This document shows positions 1 through 5,691 of a stretch of DNA of 5,736 bases, piece after piece; position 1 is the stretch's first letter, and each line of letters opens with the position of its first letter. A program made the position numbers and the translations under genes. The stretch spans positions 1 through 5,736 of the forward strand of contig CALYOC010000056.1 in assembly GCA_945227095.1 (NCBI GenBank). The letters run 5' to 3'. The notes under the pieces are model-generated. The model worked only from the letters and a program-made list of their open reading frames with translations. It was not told the DNA's origin and made no database searches. The DNA is from an uncultured Clostridia bacterium. Lineage in GTDB: Bacteria > Bacillota > Clostridia > Oscillospirales > Acutalibacteraceae.

Positions 1-224
<224 letters not shown>

Positions 225-3167
225 TTATGCCCAGCCGTCACCGCCGAATATCCATTGCGATTTCTTGTTGAGGAAATCGGCCTTTTCACTGATTGCTTTT
301 GCTGCAGCGGCCTCGTCACCGTCAAGAACTGCGTCAGCGAGAGCTTCTTTAAACTCCTTGGTTGCCTTTTGGTTGGCAGTGGAGTCATCAAATGTGTCGA
401 GCCAATTCTTTGCCGCTCCGGCAACGGAGGAATTTCCGTTTGCCAAGGTCAAAGCCTGCTGCGCAAGTCCCTCGCGGATTTGAGCGTTTGCAAGGAACAT
501 TCCGTATCCGTACTCTGCGTTGTCCGCACACAGGGAGTTTGCCCAAGCCGGGCCCTTGCCCTCTTTGTTTACGGTGTAGGGGGTTGAGGGAGCGGAGCCG
601 CCCCAGATTGAAGAACATCCTGTCGCGTTTGCGATGAGCATTCTGTCACCGAACAACTGTGTTGCGAGCTTTGCGTAAGGTGTTTCACCGCAACCTGCGC
701 AAGCGCCGGAGAACTCAAGCATCGGCTGCAGGAGCTGGCTGCCTTTGATTGTGGTGGGCTTGAATTTCTCTTTAACATCTTCCTTTTCCGGCAAATCGAC
801 AAGGTAGTTGAAGCCGTCCTGCTGGTAGAGGGGTTCCTCGATAGGTTGCATCACGAGGGCTTTTTGTCCTTTCATACCGGGACAGGTTTGAGCGCAAACA
901 CCGCAGCCTGTGCAGTCTAAAGAGGAGATGCCGATGGCAAATTGCTTGTCGGGCATACCCATCATCGGCTTTCTGCTCTGCGTTTCGGGTGCCGCGTCAG
1001 CCTCCTCGGCTGTCAGGGCGAAGGGACGAATTACCGCGTGGGGACATACCATTGAGCAGAAGGTACACTGTATGCAGTTTTCTTTCACCCAAACGGGTAC
1101 GTTTACTGCGATACCGCGTTTCTCGAAAGCGGCAGAGCCCTGCGGGAATACACCGTCGGCGGCGTCTGCGAACTTGGAAACGGGAAGCTTGTCGCCCTTT
1201 TGAGCGTTGACGGGGTTGAGGATTTCTTTAACGAATTTCTTCATATCCTCTCTGTCCGTTTTAACCTCTGCCTGAGCCTTGACTTCTTCGTCCTTTGCGG
1301 TCTTCCAGGATTCGGGAACATTGACCTCGATAACACCCTCTACGCCCTTTTCAATGGCGGCGTGGTTCATCTTAACGATGTCGTCGCCCTTCTTGCTGAA
1401 TGTGCGTGTTGCGGCGTCTTTCATAAGAGAAACCGCCTGCTCAACGGGTATAATCTTTGTCAGGTAGAAGAAGGCCGCCTGCAATGTGGTTGAAACGCGG
1501 TTTCCGAGCCCGACCTCTTCGGCTATTTTTGTAGCGTTTATTGTATAGAATTTGATGTTGTTGTTTGCTATATAGTTTTTAACTTTTGCGGGGATATTCT
1601 TATCAAGCTCCTCAGCGTCCCAAGCGCAGTTGAGAAGGAATGTGCCTCCGGGGATAATATCCTGTACCATATCGTATTTGTCGATATATGACGGATTGTG
1701 GCAGGCGACGAAGTTTTCCTTGTTTATGTAGTATGTGGACTTGATAGGAGTCTTTCCGAATCTGAGGTGGGATACTGTGATACCACCGGATTTTTTGGAG
1801 TCATATGCAAAGTATCCCTGTGCATACATATCGGTGTTGTCGCCGATGATTTTGATTGAGTTTTTGTTTGCACCGACCGTACCGTCGGAGCCGAGTCCCC
1901 AGAATTTACAGCAGGTTGTGCCCTCGGGAGTGGTGTTGGGAACTTCGTCTACATCGAGTGAGAGATATGTCACATCGTCTGTGATACCCAAGGTGAATTC
2001 CTTCTTCGGAGTGTCGGCAGCCATGTTTTTATAGCAAGCGCAAATATCTCCGGGGTTGCAGTCCTTTGAGCCCAATCCGTATCTGCCGCCGAGAACGGGA
2101 ACGGATTCAAATTTTGTTCCTCTCAGAGCGGCAACAACGTCCAGGAACAGGGGCTCGCCCAGGGAGCCGGGCTCCTTTGTTCTGTCGAGTACGGAGATTA
2201 CCTTAACCGTTTCGGGAAGTGCTTTTACAAGGTGTTCAACGCTGAACGGACGATAGAGCCTGACCTTGACAAGTCCGACCTTTTCGCCTGCCGCGTTGAG
2301 GTAGTCGACAGTCTCCTCAATGGTGTCGCAGACAGAGCCCATAGCGATGATAACTCTTTCTGCGTCCGGGGCGCCGTAGTAGTTGAAAAGCTTGTAATCC
2401 GTGCCGAGTTTTTCGTTGACTTGATTCATATAGTCCTCGGTTACGCCTACAATATCCTCGTAGTATTTGTTGCACGCTTCTCTCGCCTGTAAGAAGATGT
2501 CGCCGTTTTGAGCCGAGCCCTTTAAGACGTGTTGCTCGGAGTTGAGCGCTCTGCTTCTGAAATCTGCAACTGCATCGCGGTCGAGCATATCGTCAAGGTC
2601 CTTGTAGTCCCAAACCTTAATCTTTTGAATTTCGTGAGAAGTGCGGAATCCGTCGAAGAAGTGAAGGAAGGGAACCTTACCTTTGATTGTTGAGAGGTGG
2701 GCAACTGCGCCGAGGTCCATAACCTCTTGAACATTACTTGAACAAAGCATAGCATAACCGGTCTGACGACAGGCATATATGTCAGAATGGTCACCGAAGA
2801 TGTTCAATGCGTGACTTGCAACGCAGCGTGCCGAAACATGGATAACGCTGGGAAGCAGTTCACCTGCTATTTTATACATATTCGGAATCATAAGCAAAAG
2901 GCCTTGCGAAGCCGTGTATGTTGTTGTGAGAGCACCTGCGTTGAGTGAGCCGTGAACTGCACCTGCGGCGCCGCCTTCTGATTGCATTTCGGCAACTTTT
3001 ACAGTTTGACCGAAAAGGTTTTTTTGACCTGCTGTGGCCATTTCGTCGGTAACCTCAGCCATTACTGATGAAGGTGTAATGGGATAAATAGCGGCAACTT
3101 CCGTGAAAGCATATGACACGAAAGCCGCGGCGGAGTTACCGTCCATGGTTTTAGTCTTACGAGCCAT
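225..3167 (-). CDS. nifJ: Pyruvate:ferredoxin (flavodoxin) oxidoreductase, reading frame cut short by stop codons
   Basis: Oxidative decarboxylation of pyruvate with CoA to acetyl-CoA and CO2, passing electrons to ferredoxin or flavodoxin; a cytosolic enzyme of anaerobes. The 980 readable codons carry the family's domains in order. The N-terminal pyruvate/TPP domain has YPITPSS at 28-34, and T31, E64 and R114 match the active-site numbering I recall for Desulfovibrio africanus PFOR. A CoA-side domain begins near GLGSDGTVGANK (424-435). A two-cluster ferredoxin domain uses C698, C701, C704, C708 and C752, C755, C758, C762. The TPP domain has proximal-cluster cysteines C823, C826 and C851, then GDG at 976-978. 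The start is fixed by AGGAGG seven bases upstream. Family members are about 1170-1200 residues, so this frame stops too early: it ends inside the TPP/Mg motif and lacks the last cluster cysteine. The same frame resumes as recognisable NifJ beyond the stops, so the stop at 225 is probably not the true end. Family identity is near certain; whether the break is real is doubtful. Confidence 0.96.
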   Translation of the reverse strand: MARKTKTMDGNSAAAFVSYAFTEVAAIYPITPSSVMAEVTDEMATAGQKNLFGQTVKVAEMQSEGGAAGAVHGSLNAGALTTTYTASQGLLLMIPNMYKIAGELLPSVIHVSARCVASHALNIFGDHSDIYACRQTGYAMLCSSNVQEVMDLGAVAHLSTIKGKVPFLHFFDGFRTSHEIQKIKVWDYKDLDDMLDRDAVADFRSRALNSEQHVLKGSAQNGDIFLQAREACNKYYEDIVGVTEDYMNQVNEKLGTDYKLFNYYGAPDAERVIIAMGSVCDTIEETVDYLNAAGEKVGLVKVRLYRPFSVEHLVKALPETVKVISVLDRTKEPGSLGEPLFLDVVAALRGTKFESVPVLGGRYGLGSKDCNPGDICACYKNMAADTPKKEFTLGITDDVTYLSLDVDEVPNTTPEGTTCCKFWGLGSDGTVGANKNSIKIIGDNTDMYAQGYFAYDSKKSGGITVSHLRFGKTPIKSTYYINKENFVACHNPSYIDKYDMVQDIIPGGTFLLNCAWDAEELDKNIPAKVKNYIANNNIKFYTINATKIAEEVGLGNRVSTTLQAAFFYLTKIIPVEQAVSLMKDAATRTFSKKGDDIVKMNHAAIEKGVEGVIEVNVPESWKTAKDEEVKAQAEVKTDREDMKKFVKEILNPVNAQKGDKLPVSKFADAADGVFPQGSAAFEKRGIAVNVPVWVKENCIQCTFCSMVCPHAVIRPFALTAEEADAAPETQSRKPMMGMPDKQFAIGISSLDCTGCGVCAQTCPGMKGQKALVMQPIEEPLYQQDGFNYLVDLPEKEDVKEKFKPTTIKGSQLLQPMLEFSGACAGCGETPYAKLATQLFGDRMLIANATGCSSIWGGSAPSTPYTVNKEGKGPAWANSLCADNAEYGYGMFLANAQIREGLAQQALTLANGNSSVAGAAKNWLDTFDDSTANQKATKEFKEALADAVLDGDEAAAAKAISEKADFLNKKSQWIFGGDGWA

Positions 3168-3174
3168 TTTTTGC

Positions 3175-3180
3175 CCTCCT
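3175..3180 (-). promoter_or_regulatory. Ribosome binding site of nifJ
   Basis: The minus strand reads AGGAGG followed by GCAAAAA and the ATG at 3167-3165. This is a full match to the anti-Shine-Dalgarno sequence with a 7-nt spacer, and it fixes the nifJ start. Confidence 0.93.
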
Positions 3181-3212
3181 TAAATGTTTTAAATATTATC
3201 TTACCAAGAAGT

Positions 3213-3241
3213 ATTATACTACTTTGTTTTTTAGGTGTAAA
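3213..3241 (-). promoter_or_regulatory. Sigma-A-type promoter of nifJ
   Basis: On the minus strand TTTACA (3241-3236) is followed by a 17-bp spacer and a perfect TATAAT (3218-3213). The predicted transcript start is near 3206, giving a 5' leader of about 39 nt. The 50 bp upstream of the -35 box is very AT-rich with repeated A and T tracts, as expected for an UP element. The fit of both boxes and spacing suggests high expression, in keeping with a central metabolic enzyme. No start-site data are available from sequence alone. Confidence 0.78.
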
Positions 3242-3376
3242 TACATAAATTAAACCAAATTTTATTTTGTAAATTTTTGAATTTAAAACTGCTTTTTTGA
3301 CTCATTTGGCGGCGTTTTTTTGTGTAAAATAACAAATATTTTTTATTCGGCGGAAGGTCGGTGATATTTTCGGCGT

Positions 3377-3408
3377 AAAAAAACCGCCTTCTTTTCACCG
3401 GAAGGCGG
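3377..3408 (-). terminator. Rho-independent terminator after queT
   Basis: The minus strand forms an 8-bp perfect stem, CCGCCTTC (3408-3401) with GAAGGCGG (3391-3384), around a 9-nt loop, followed directly by seven T (3383-3377). It starts 17 nt after the queT stop codon. It would end the queT transcript and insulate nifJ, making nifJ a separate transcription unit. On the plus strand the tract after the stem (AATTATTTTT) is much weaker, so the terminator is oriented for the minus strand. Confidence 0.92.
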
Positions 3409-3425
3409 CAATTATTTTTCTGTTT

Positions 3426-3965
3426 TTAACAGAAGAGCTTTTTATCCAGATTTCTCTTTTTGATTATGTAAACCAGTGGCATACCGAGGATGTCCATAAC
3501 CGCGAGTTCTCCCGCCGCGACTTGTGCCGCGCACAACAGAAAGCTTGAGATGTGTAAGTAACCCGAAATGAAGAAGGTTTCGATTTCCCAGCCGATGATA
3601 ATTCCGTTGAATATCGCGGGCATGGCGGCGCTTAAAAGCGGCAGCTTTTTAAAGCACAGCTTGCGGGTGAGGTACATCGCCGAGGTTGCCGCAAGAGTGG
3701 CGGCGGAGCCGAAAATCATATCGAGAGGCAGTCCTGCCGATATGTTGGCGAGGTTTGAGAGCACACAGCCGAGCGTGAGCCCGGGAATTGCCGCGGGCGT
3801 GAAGCAGGCGAGCACATTGAGAACTTCTGCAACTCTGAATTGCACAGCTGCCGAGGTCGTTCCCGGCAGTAAGAGATTTTGCGCGTAGAAAAGGGCTGCG
3901 TACGCCGCGGCGATAAGTGCCGCCTGAACTAAATAAAGCGTGCTTTTTCGTAACTTTGTTTTCAT
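3426..3965 (-). CDS. queT: QueT-family membrane protein (ECF transporter S component, probable queuosine-precursor uptake)
   Basis: A 179-residue, very hydrophobic protein with about five or six membrane segments, the size and profile of an ECF-transporter substrate-binding (S) subunit. It carries the features I associate with the QueT family (formerly COG4708): a short basic N-terminus, an alanine-rich first helix with AALIAAAYAAL (15-25), QFRVAE at 42-47, FTPAAIPGLTLGC at 55-67, a following Asn-rich turn, LDMIFGS at 81-87, and GE at 152-153 in a late helix. S subunits of this family are thought to import preQ0/preQ1-type queuosine precursors, working with a shared EcfT/EcfA module encoded elsewhere; no such module is in the window. 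An in-frame ATG at 4025 would add 20 residues, but GGAGGA nine bases before the ATG at 3965 and the lack of any hydrophobic or conserved extension favour 3965. It lies 139 nt downstream of a same-strand gene and ends at a strong terminator. The substrate is inferred from family membership only. Confidence 0.82.
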   Translation of the reverse strand: MKTKLRKSTLYLVQAALIAAAYAALFYAQNLLLPGTTSAAVQFRVAEVLNVLACFTPAAIPGLTLGCVLSNLANISAGLPLDMIFGSAATLAATSAMYLTRKLCFKKLPLLSAAMPAIFNGIIIGWEIETFFISGYLHISSFLLCAAQVAAGELAVMDILGMPLVYIIKKRNLDKKLFC

Positions 3966-3974
3966 ATTAAATTT

Positions 3975-3980
3975 TCCTCC
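3975..3980 (-). promoter_or_regulatory. Ribosome binding site that decides the queT start
   Basis: The minus strand shows GGAGGA, then nine bases, then the ATG at 3965-3963. The upstream in-frame ATG at 4025 has no comparable site and would place its codons through the leader hairpins, so the shorter 179-residue product is preferred. Confidence 0.85.
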
Positions 3981-4070
3981 GTAGTTTTGATTTATCCCGA
4001 TTTTCGGGACGGGTGGGATGGTCACGAACCACCGTTTTATGCTTTAAAGGGTGAGTCAATCACCCCCTAT
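3981..4070 (-). promoter_or_regulatory. Structured queT leader, candidate riboswitch or attenuator of unrecognised class
   Basis: In the untranslated stretch before queT the RNA can form three hairpins in a row. The first is GGGTGA/TCACCC with a 5-nt loop (4065-4049). The second is GGTGGT/ACCATC with a UCGUG loop (about 4033-4017). The third is TCCCGA/TCGGGA with a 3-nt loop (about 4009-3995), ending about 15 nt before the ribosome binding site. The middle hairpin has a competing form, ACGGTGG with CCACCCGT (one bulged C), which excludes part of the simple one; such alternatives are typical of regulatory leaders. queT genes are often preceded by preQ1 riboswitches. I could not match the conserved bases of preQ1-I, -II or -III here, so the class is open and an ordinary structured spacer remains possible. 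Confidence 0.45.
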
Positions 4071-4104
4071 TGCCAAGGTAAAATCTGCCTTTTGCGGATC
4101 TGTC

Positions 4105-4962
4105 TTAAAAAAGTTTTCCGCTGAAAAGCATTACCGCGCCGAGAACGAGTGCAATTATCGGCTGATGAAGCAGATAAAACCAAATTGACTTCTCGCCGAC
4201 AAAGTTGATAGGCTTGAACCTGAAATGCGCAATCTTGTTGATAAATTTGGTGTTTTTTATCAGCTTCCAGCTAAAGTATCCGAACATAAACAGGAAGAAG
4301 AACGGAATAATCGGGAAATAGTCGCTTGAAGAGAAACTCTCGGTCGGAAGTCCGAAAGGCTCCAAACCGACATATGTGTAAAGCTTGTGAGGAAGCCAAA
4401 TCAAGGGGAGTCTTTCAATTCCAAGGAAGCCTCTGTAAACTCCGGTGAGTTTGACGCCCTTGCCGCACATGTAAATACCTCTTGTGAAAAGGTAGAGCAG
4501 TATTGATACAGGCGCGCCGACGGCGGGATGAATTTTATCCCAAAGTTTATCCTTGAAGAAGCCCAGCAGAATTCCGCAGCAGCCGAGGCATGTGAGAATG
4601 CCGAAGTAGATGAAAATTCCGTGGAACATTTCGTCGGCAAGGTCGATGCAGAGCGTGACGACTGTTATCAGCACACCCCACATAAACAGGCGAACACCGC
4701 GTTTTGTATTGTTTCGGCTGAAATTACAGCATACTCCGCTTAAAAAGATAAATGTGCCTGCGGTTATCTGTTGCCAATACCAAGCGCCGGTGGTTCCAAA
4801 CCACGGTATATCCATACCCATAATGTCCACAAGGTCGTACATAAAATGGTAAACTATTACGCTTATCATCATAAGTCCGCGCAGGAAGTCAAGAAATTCG
4901 TATCTCGTTTTAACCTGTGAATCGGCGAGTGAAGGTGCAGAGTTTTTTTGAGAACTAATCAT
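4105..4962 (-). CDS. DUF1624 / heparan-alpha-glucosaminide N-acetyltransferase-like membrane protein
   Basis: A 285-residue multi-pass membrane protein resembling the DUF1624 (HGSNAT catalytic-like) group of bacterial membrane acyltransferases. Supporting features are the N-terminal RYEFLDFLRG (20-29) leading into the first membrane segment with H39 (VIVYHFMYDL), a second segment ending in FIFLSGVCCNFSRN (71-84), several further hydrophobic segments (about 88-108, 116-136 and 150-162), the DYFPIIPFFFLFMFGYF block (214-230), and a C-terminal GEKSIWFYLLHQP (256-268) before the last segment. The opening (D/RxxRG, His in the first helix) and the closing HQP block are typical of this superfamily, which moves acyl groups across or at the membrane. 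The donor and acceptor in small bacterial members are unknown. The start at 4962 is the only ATG before the conserved block; its GGGG at 4974-4971 is a weak ribosome binding site eight bases away. It probably heads an operon with queT, since I see no promoter or strong terminator in the 139-nt gap. Confidence 0.8.
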   Translation of the reverse strand: MISSQKNSAPSLADSQVKTRYEFLDFLRGLMMISVIVYHFMYDLVDIMGMDIPWFGTTGAWYWQQITAGTFIFLSGVCCNFSRNNTKRGVRLFMWGVLITVVTLCIDLADEMFHGIFIYFGILTCLGCCGILLGFFKDKLWDKIHPAVGAPVSILLYLFTRGIYMCGKGVKLTGVYRGFLGIERLPLIWLPHKLYTYVGLEPFGLPTESFSSSDYFPIIPFFFLFMFGYFSWKLIKNTKFINKIAHFRFKPINFVGEKSIWFYLLHQPIIALVLGAVMLFSGKLF

Positions 4963-4996
4963 TTTCGTTTCCCCGTTTCGACAAAATAAACAGATG

Positions 4997-5016
4997 AACT
5001 GTTGTTAAATACAGTT
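4997..5016. repeat. Inverted repeat in the DUF1624 gene leader
   Basis: AACTGT and ACAGTT, six perfect bases each, flank an 8-bp AT-rich centre about 35 bp upstream of the DUF1624 start and downstream of its predicted promoter. Its position would suit a repressor operator or a small RNA hairpin. It may also be chance in AT-rich DNA. Confidence 0.4.
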
Positions 5017-5021
5017 AAAGG

Positions 5022-5036
5022 ATGCCGCCGAGGCAT
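5022..5036. repeat. Short hairpin ATGCC/GGCAT
   Basis: ATGCC (5022-5026) and GGCAT (5032-5036) pair around GCCGA. On the plus strand four further T follow the T ending the stem (5036-5040), giving a weak terminator shape, but no plus-strand gene lies before it. On the minus strand it sits in the predicted DUF1624 leader. The arm ATGCCGCCG (5022-5030) recurs exactly at 5148-5156. Confidence 0.35.
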
Positions 5037-5076
5037 TTTTCGGTATTGAAATTTATTTTCGGCAACAACGGTATAT

Positions 5077-5105
5077 ATCATATCACAAAAGGATAATATA
5101 ATCAA
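5077..5105 (-). promoter_or_regulatory. Probable promoter of the DUF1624-queT unit
   Basis: The minus strand shows TTGATT (5105-5100), a 17-bp spacer and TATGAT (5082-5077), matching the sigma-A consensus at four and five of six positions with ideal spacing. The predicted start is near 5070, giving a leader of roughly 110 nt that contains the two small inverted repeats described separately. The region is AT-rich, so other promoters could exist. Confidence 0.5.
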
Positions 5106-5130
5106 CGAACATATAATTTAATGCCCGAAA

Positions 5131-5194
5131 ATGCTTTGTCGGTGTGAATGCCGCCGTAAACTCTTGCTTTATCGGCATTAAACGAAAAAAGCAT
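5131..5194. repeat. Nested pair of 7-bp inverted repeats upstream of malQ
   Basis: The outer arms are ATGCTTT (5131-5137) and AAAGCAT (5188-5194). Inside them are AATGCCG (5147-5153) and CGGCATT (5173-5179). All four arms are perfect and correctly nested, so a single strand could fold into one long interrupted stem with a 19-nt loop. The structure lies between the two divergent promoters. It would be transcribed only if a promoter further upstream reads into malQ. Confidence 0.4.
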
Positions 5195-5205
5195 ATTGTG
5201 ACTAT

Positions 5206-5218
5206 GTGAACGGTTTAC
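5206..5218. promoter_or_regulatory. Operator-like palindrome overlapping the malQ -35 box
   Basis: GTGAAC-G-GTTTAC is a near-perfect 13-bp palindrome (one mismatch between half sites) that covers most of the predicted -35 element. Its half site and C/G centre resemble LacI-family (MalR/CcpA-type) operators, though the match to a classic catabolite-responsive element fails at the right-hand CA. A maltose- or catabolite-linked repressor is a reasonable inference for a malQ promoter; it is not shown. Confidence 0.35.
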
Positions 5219-5242
5219 TTTCCGCGGGCTTTATTGTAAAAT
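5214..5242 (+). promoter_or_regulatory. Probable promoter of malQ
   Basis: TTTACT (5214-5219), a 17-bp spacer and TAAAAT (5237-5242) give a sigma-A-type promoter, with four and five of six matches. The predicted start is near 5249, so the malQ leader would be about 50 nt. Confidence 0.5.
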
Positions 5243-5299
5243 AGTTTAGGTGCCGGCGTTGTCCGAGCGATAAAAAATCAGCCTATCGGGGGTTTAATA

Positions 5300-5691
5300 A
5301 TGAGAAGAAGCAACGGAATTTTAATGCCTGTGAGCTCCTTGCCGTCAGATTACGGAATAGGAACATTCGGAGAAAAGGCGTATCAATTCGTGGATTTTCT
5401 TAAAAGCGCAGGTCAAACCTATTGGCAGATATTGCCGATAGGACCGACAAGCTATGGTGACAGTCCGTATCAGAGCTTTTCCGCGTTTGCGGGCAATCCT
5501 TACTTCATCGACCTTGACTTTCTTGTCACGGACGGATATTTGATGCCTGACGAGCTTCCGCCGAAGTGTGAGTACTCGGAGAGTATAGATTACGGCGCCC
5601 TGTATAACAGCAGGTTTCTCATTTTAAAAAAGGCGGCGGCAAGGCTTGAGGACACCAATGCCGATTTTTCGTATTTTAAAGCCTGCAACAT
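5300..5691 (+). CDS. malQ: 4-alpha-glucanotransferase (amylomaltase, GH77), N-terminal part only
   Basis: Transfers alpha-1,4-glucan segments between maltodextrins, releasing glucose; a cytosolic enzyme of maltodextrin and glycogen metabolism. The 130 genuine codons start with the typical GH77 opening MRRSNGILMPVSSLPSDYGI and continue through GTFG, the helix AYQFVDFLKSAG, and the family signature WQILPIGPTSYGDSPYQSFSA at 42-62 followed by FAGNPYFIDLD (63-73). Full-length enzymes are about 490-500 residues, so only the first quarter is present and the catalytic Asp/Glu residues lie beyond it. The start ATG follows GGGGG (5288-5292) with a 7-nt spacer and aligns with the usual N-terminus. Genomic sequence ends at 5691. 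The frame stays open to the window edge, but the codons after 130 (reading CLLYTSPSPRDKRQ) come from sequencing adapter and must not be taken as protein. It is transcribed away from the DUF1624-queT unit. Confidence 0.95.

Larger units (their letters stand above)
4963..5299. other. Divergent regulatory region between the DUF1624 gene and malQ
   Basis: These 337 bp hold no credible gene. From left to right they contain an inverted repeat (4997-5016), a small hairpin (5022-5036), a minus-strand promoter (5077-5105), a nested pair of inverted repeats (5131-5194), a plus-strand promoter (5214-5242) overlapped by an operator-like palindrome (5206-5218), and the malQ ribosome binding site. The longest short reading frames, such as one of eight codons at 5121, lack a ribosome binding site. 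Confidence 0.75.

Noticed and set aside
910..1203. Plus-strand open frames of about 60-110 codons opposite nifJ, such as this one
   Set aside because: They overlap strongly conserved nifJ coding sequence, lack ribosome binding sites and read as low-complexity shadows of the other strand.
3320..3335. Rex-type redox operator (TTGTTA-N4-ACACAA on the minus strand) upstream of nifJ
   Set aside because: The half sites are imperfect, the spacing is 2 bp shorter than the usual 18-bp site, and it lies about 80 bp upstream of the promoter in AT-rich DNA.
3982..4009. preQ1-I riboswitch from the stem TCCCGA/TCGGGA and the following CAAAACUA tail
   Set aside because: The tail is suggestive, but the loop is only about 3 nt against the roughly 11-nt loop needed for the pseudoknot and ligand pocket, and it has no complement to the tail.
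3966..4025. Longer queT start at 4025 adding 20 residues
   Set aside because: It has no ribosome binding site, runs through the leader hairpins and gives a non-conserved, proline/glycine-rich extension; GGAGGA marks the ATG at 3965.
5097..5117. Two plus-strand TATAAT boxes (5097-5102 and 5112-5117) as malQ promoters
   Set aside because: Neither has a recognisable -35 element at 16-18 bp; the pair at 5214-5242 is better. Kept only as a possibility in the nested-repeat finding.
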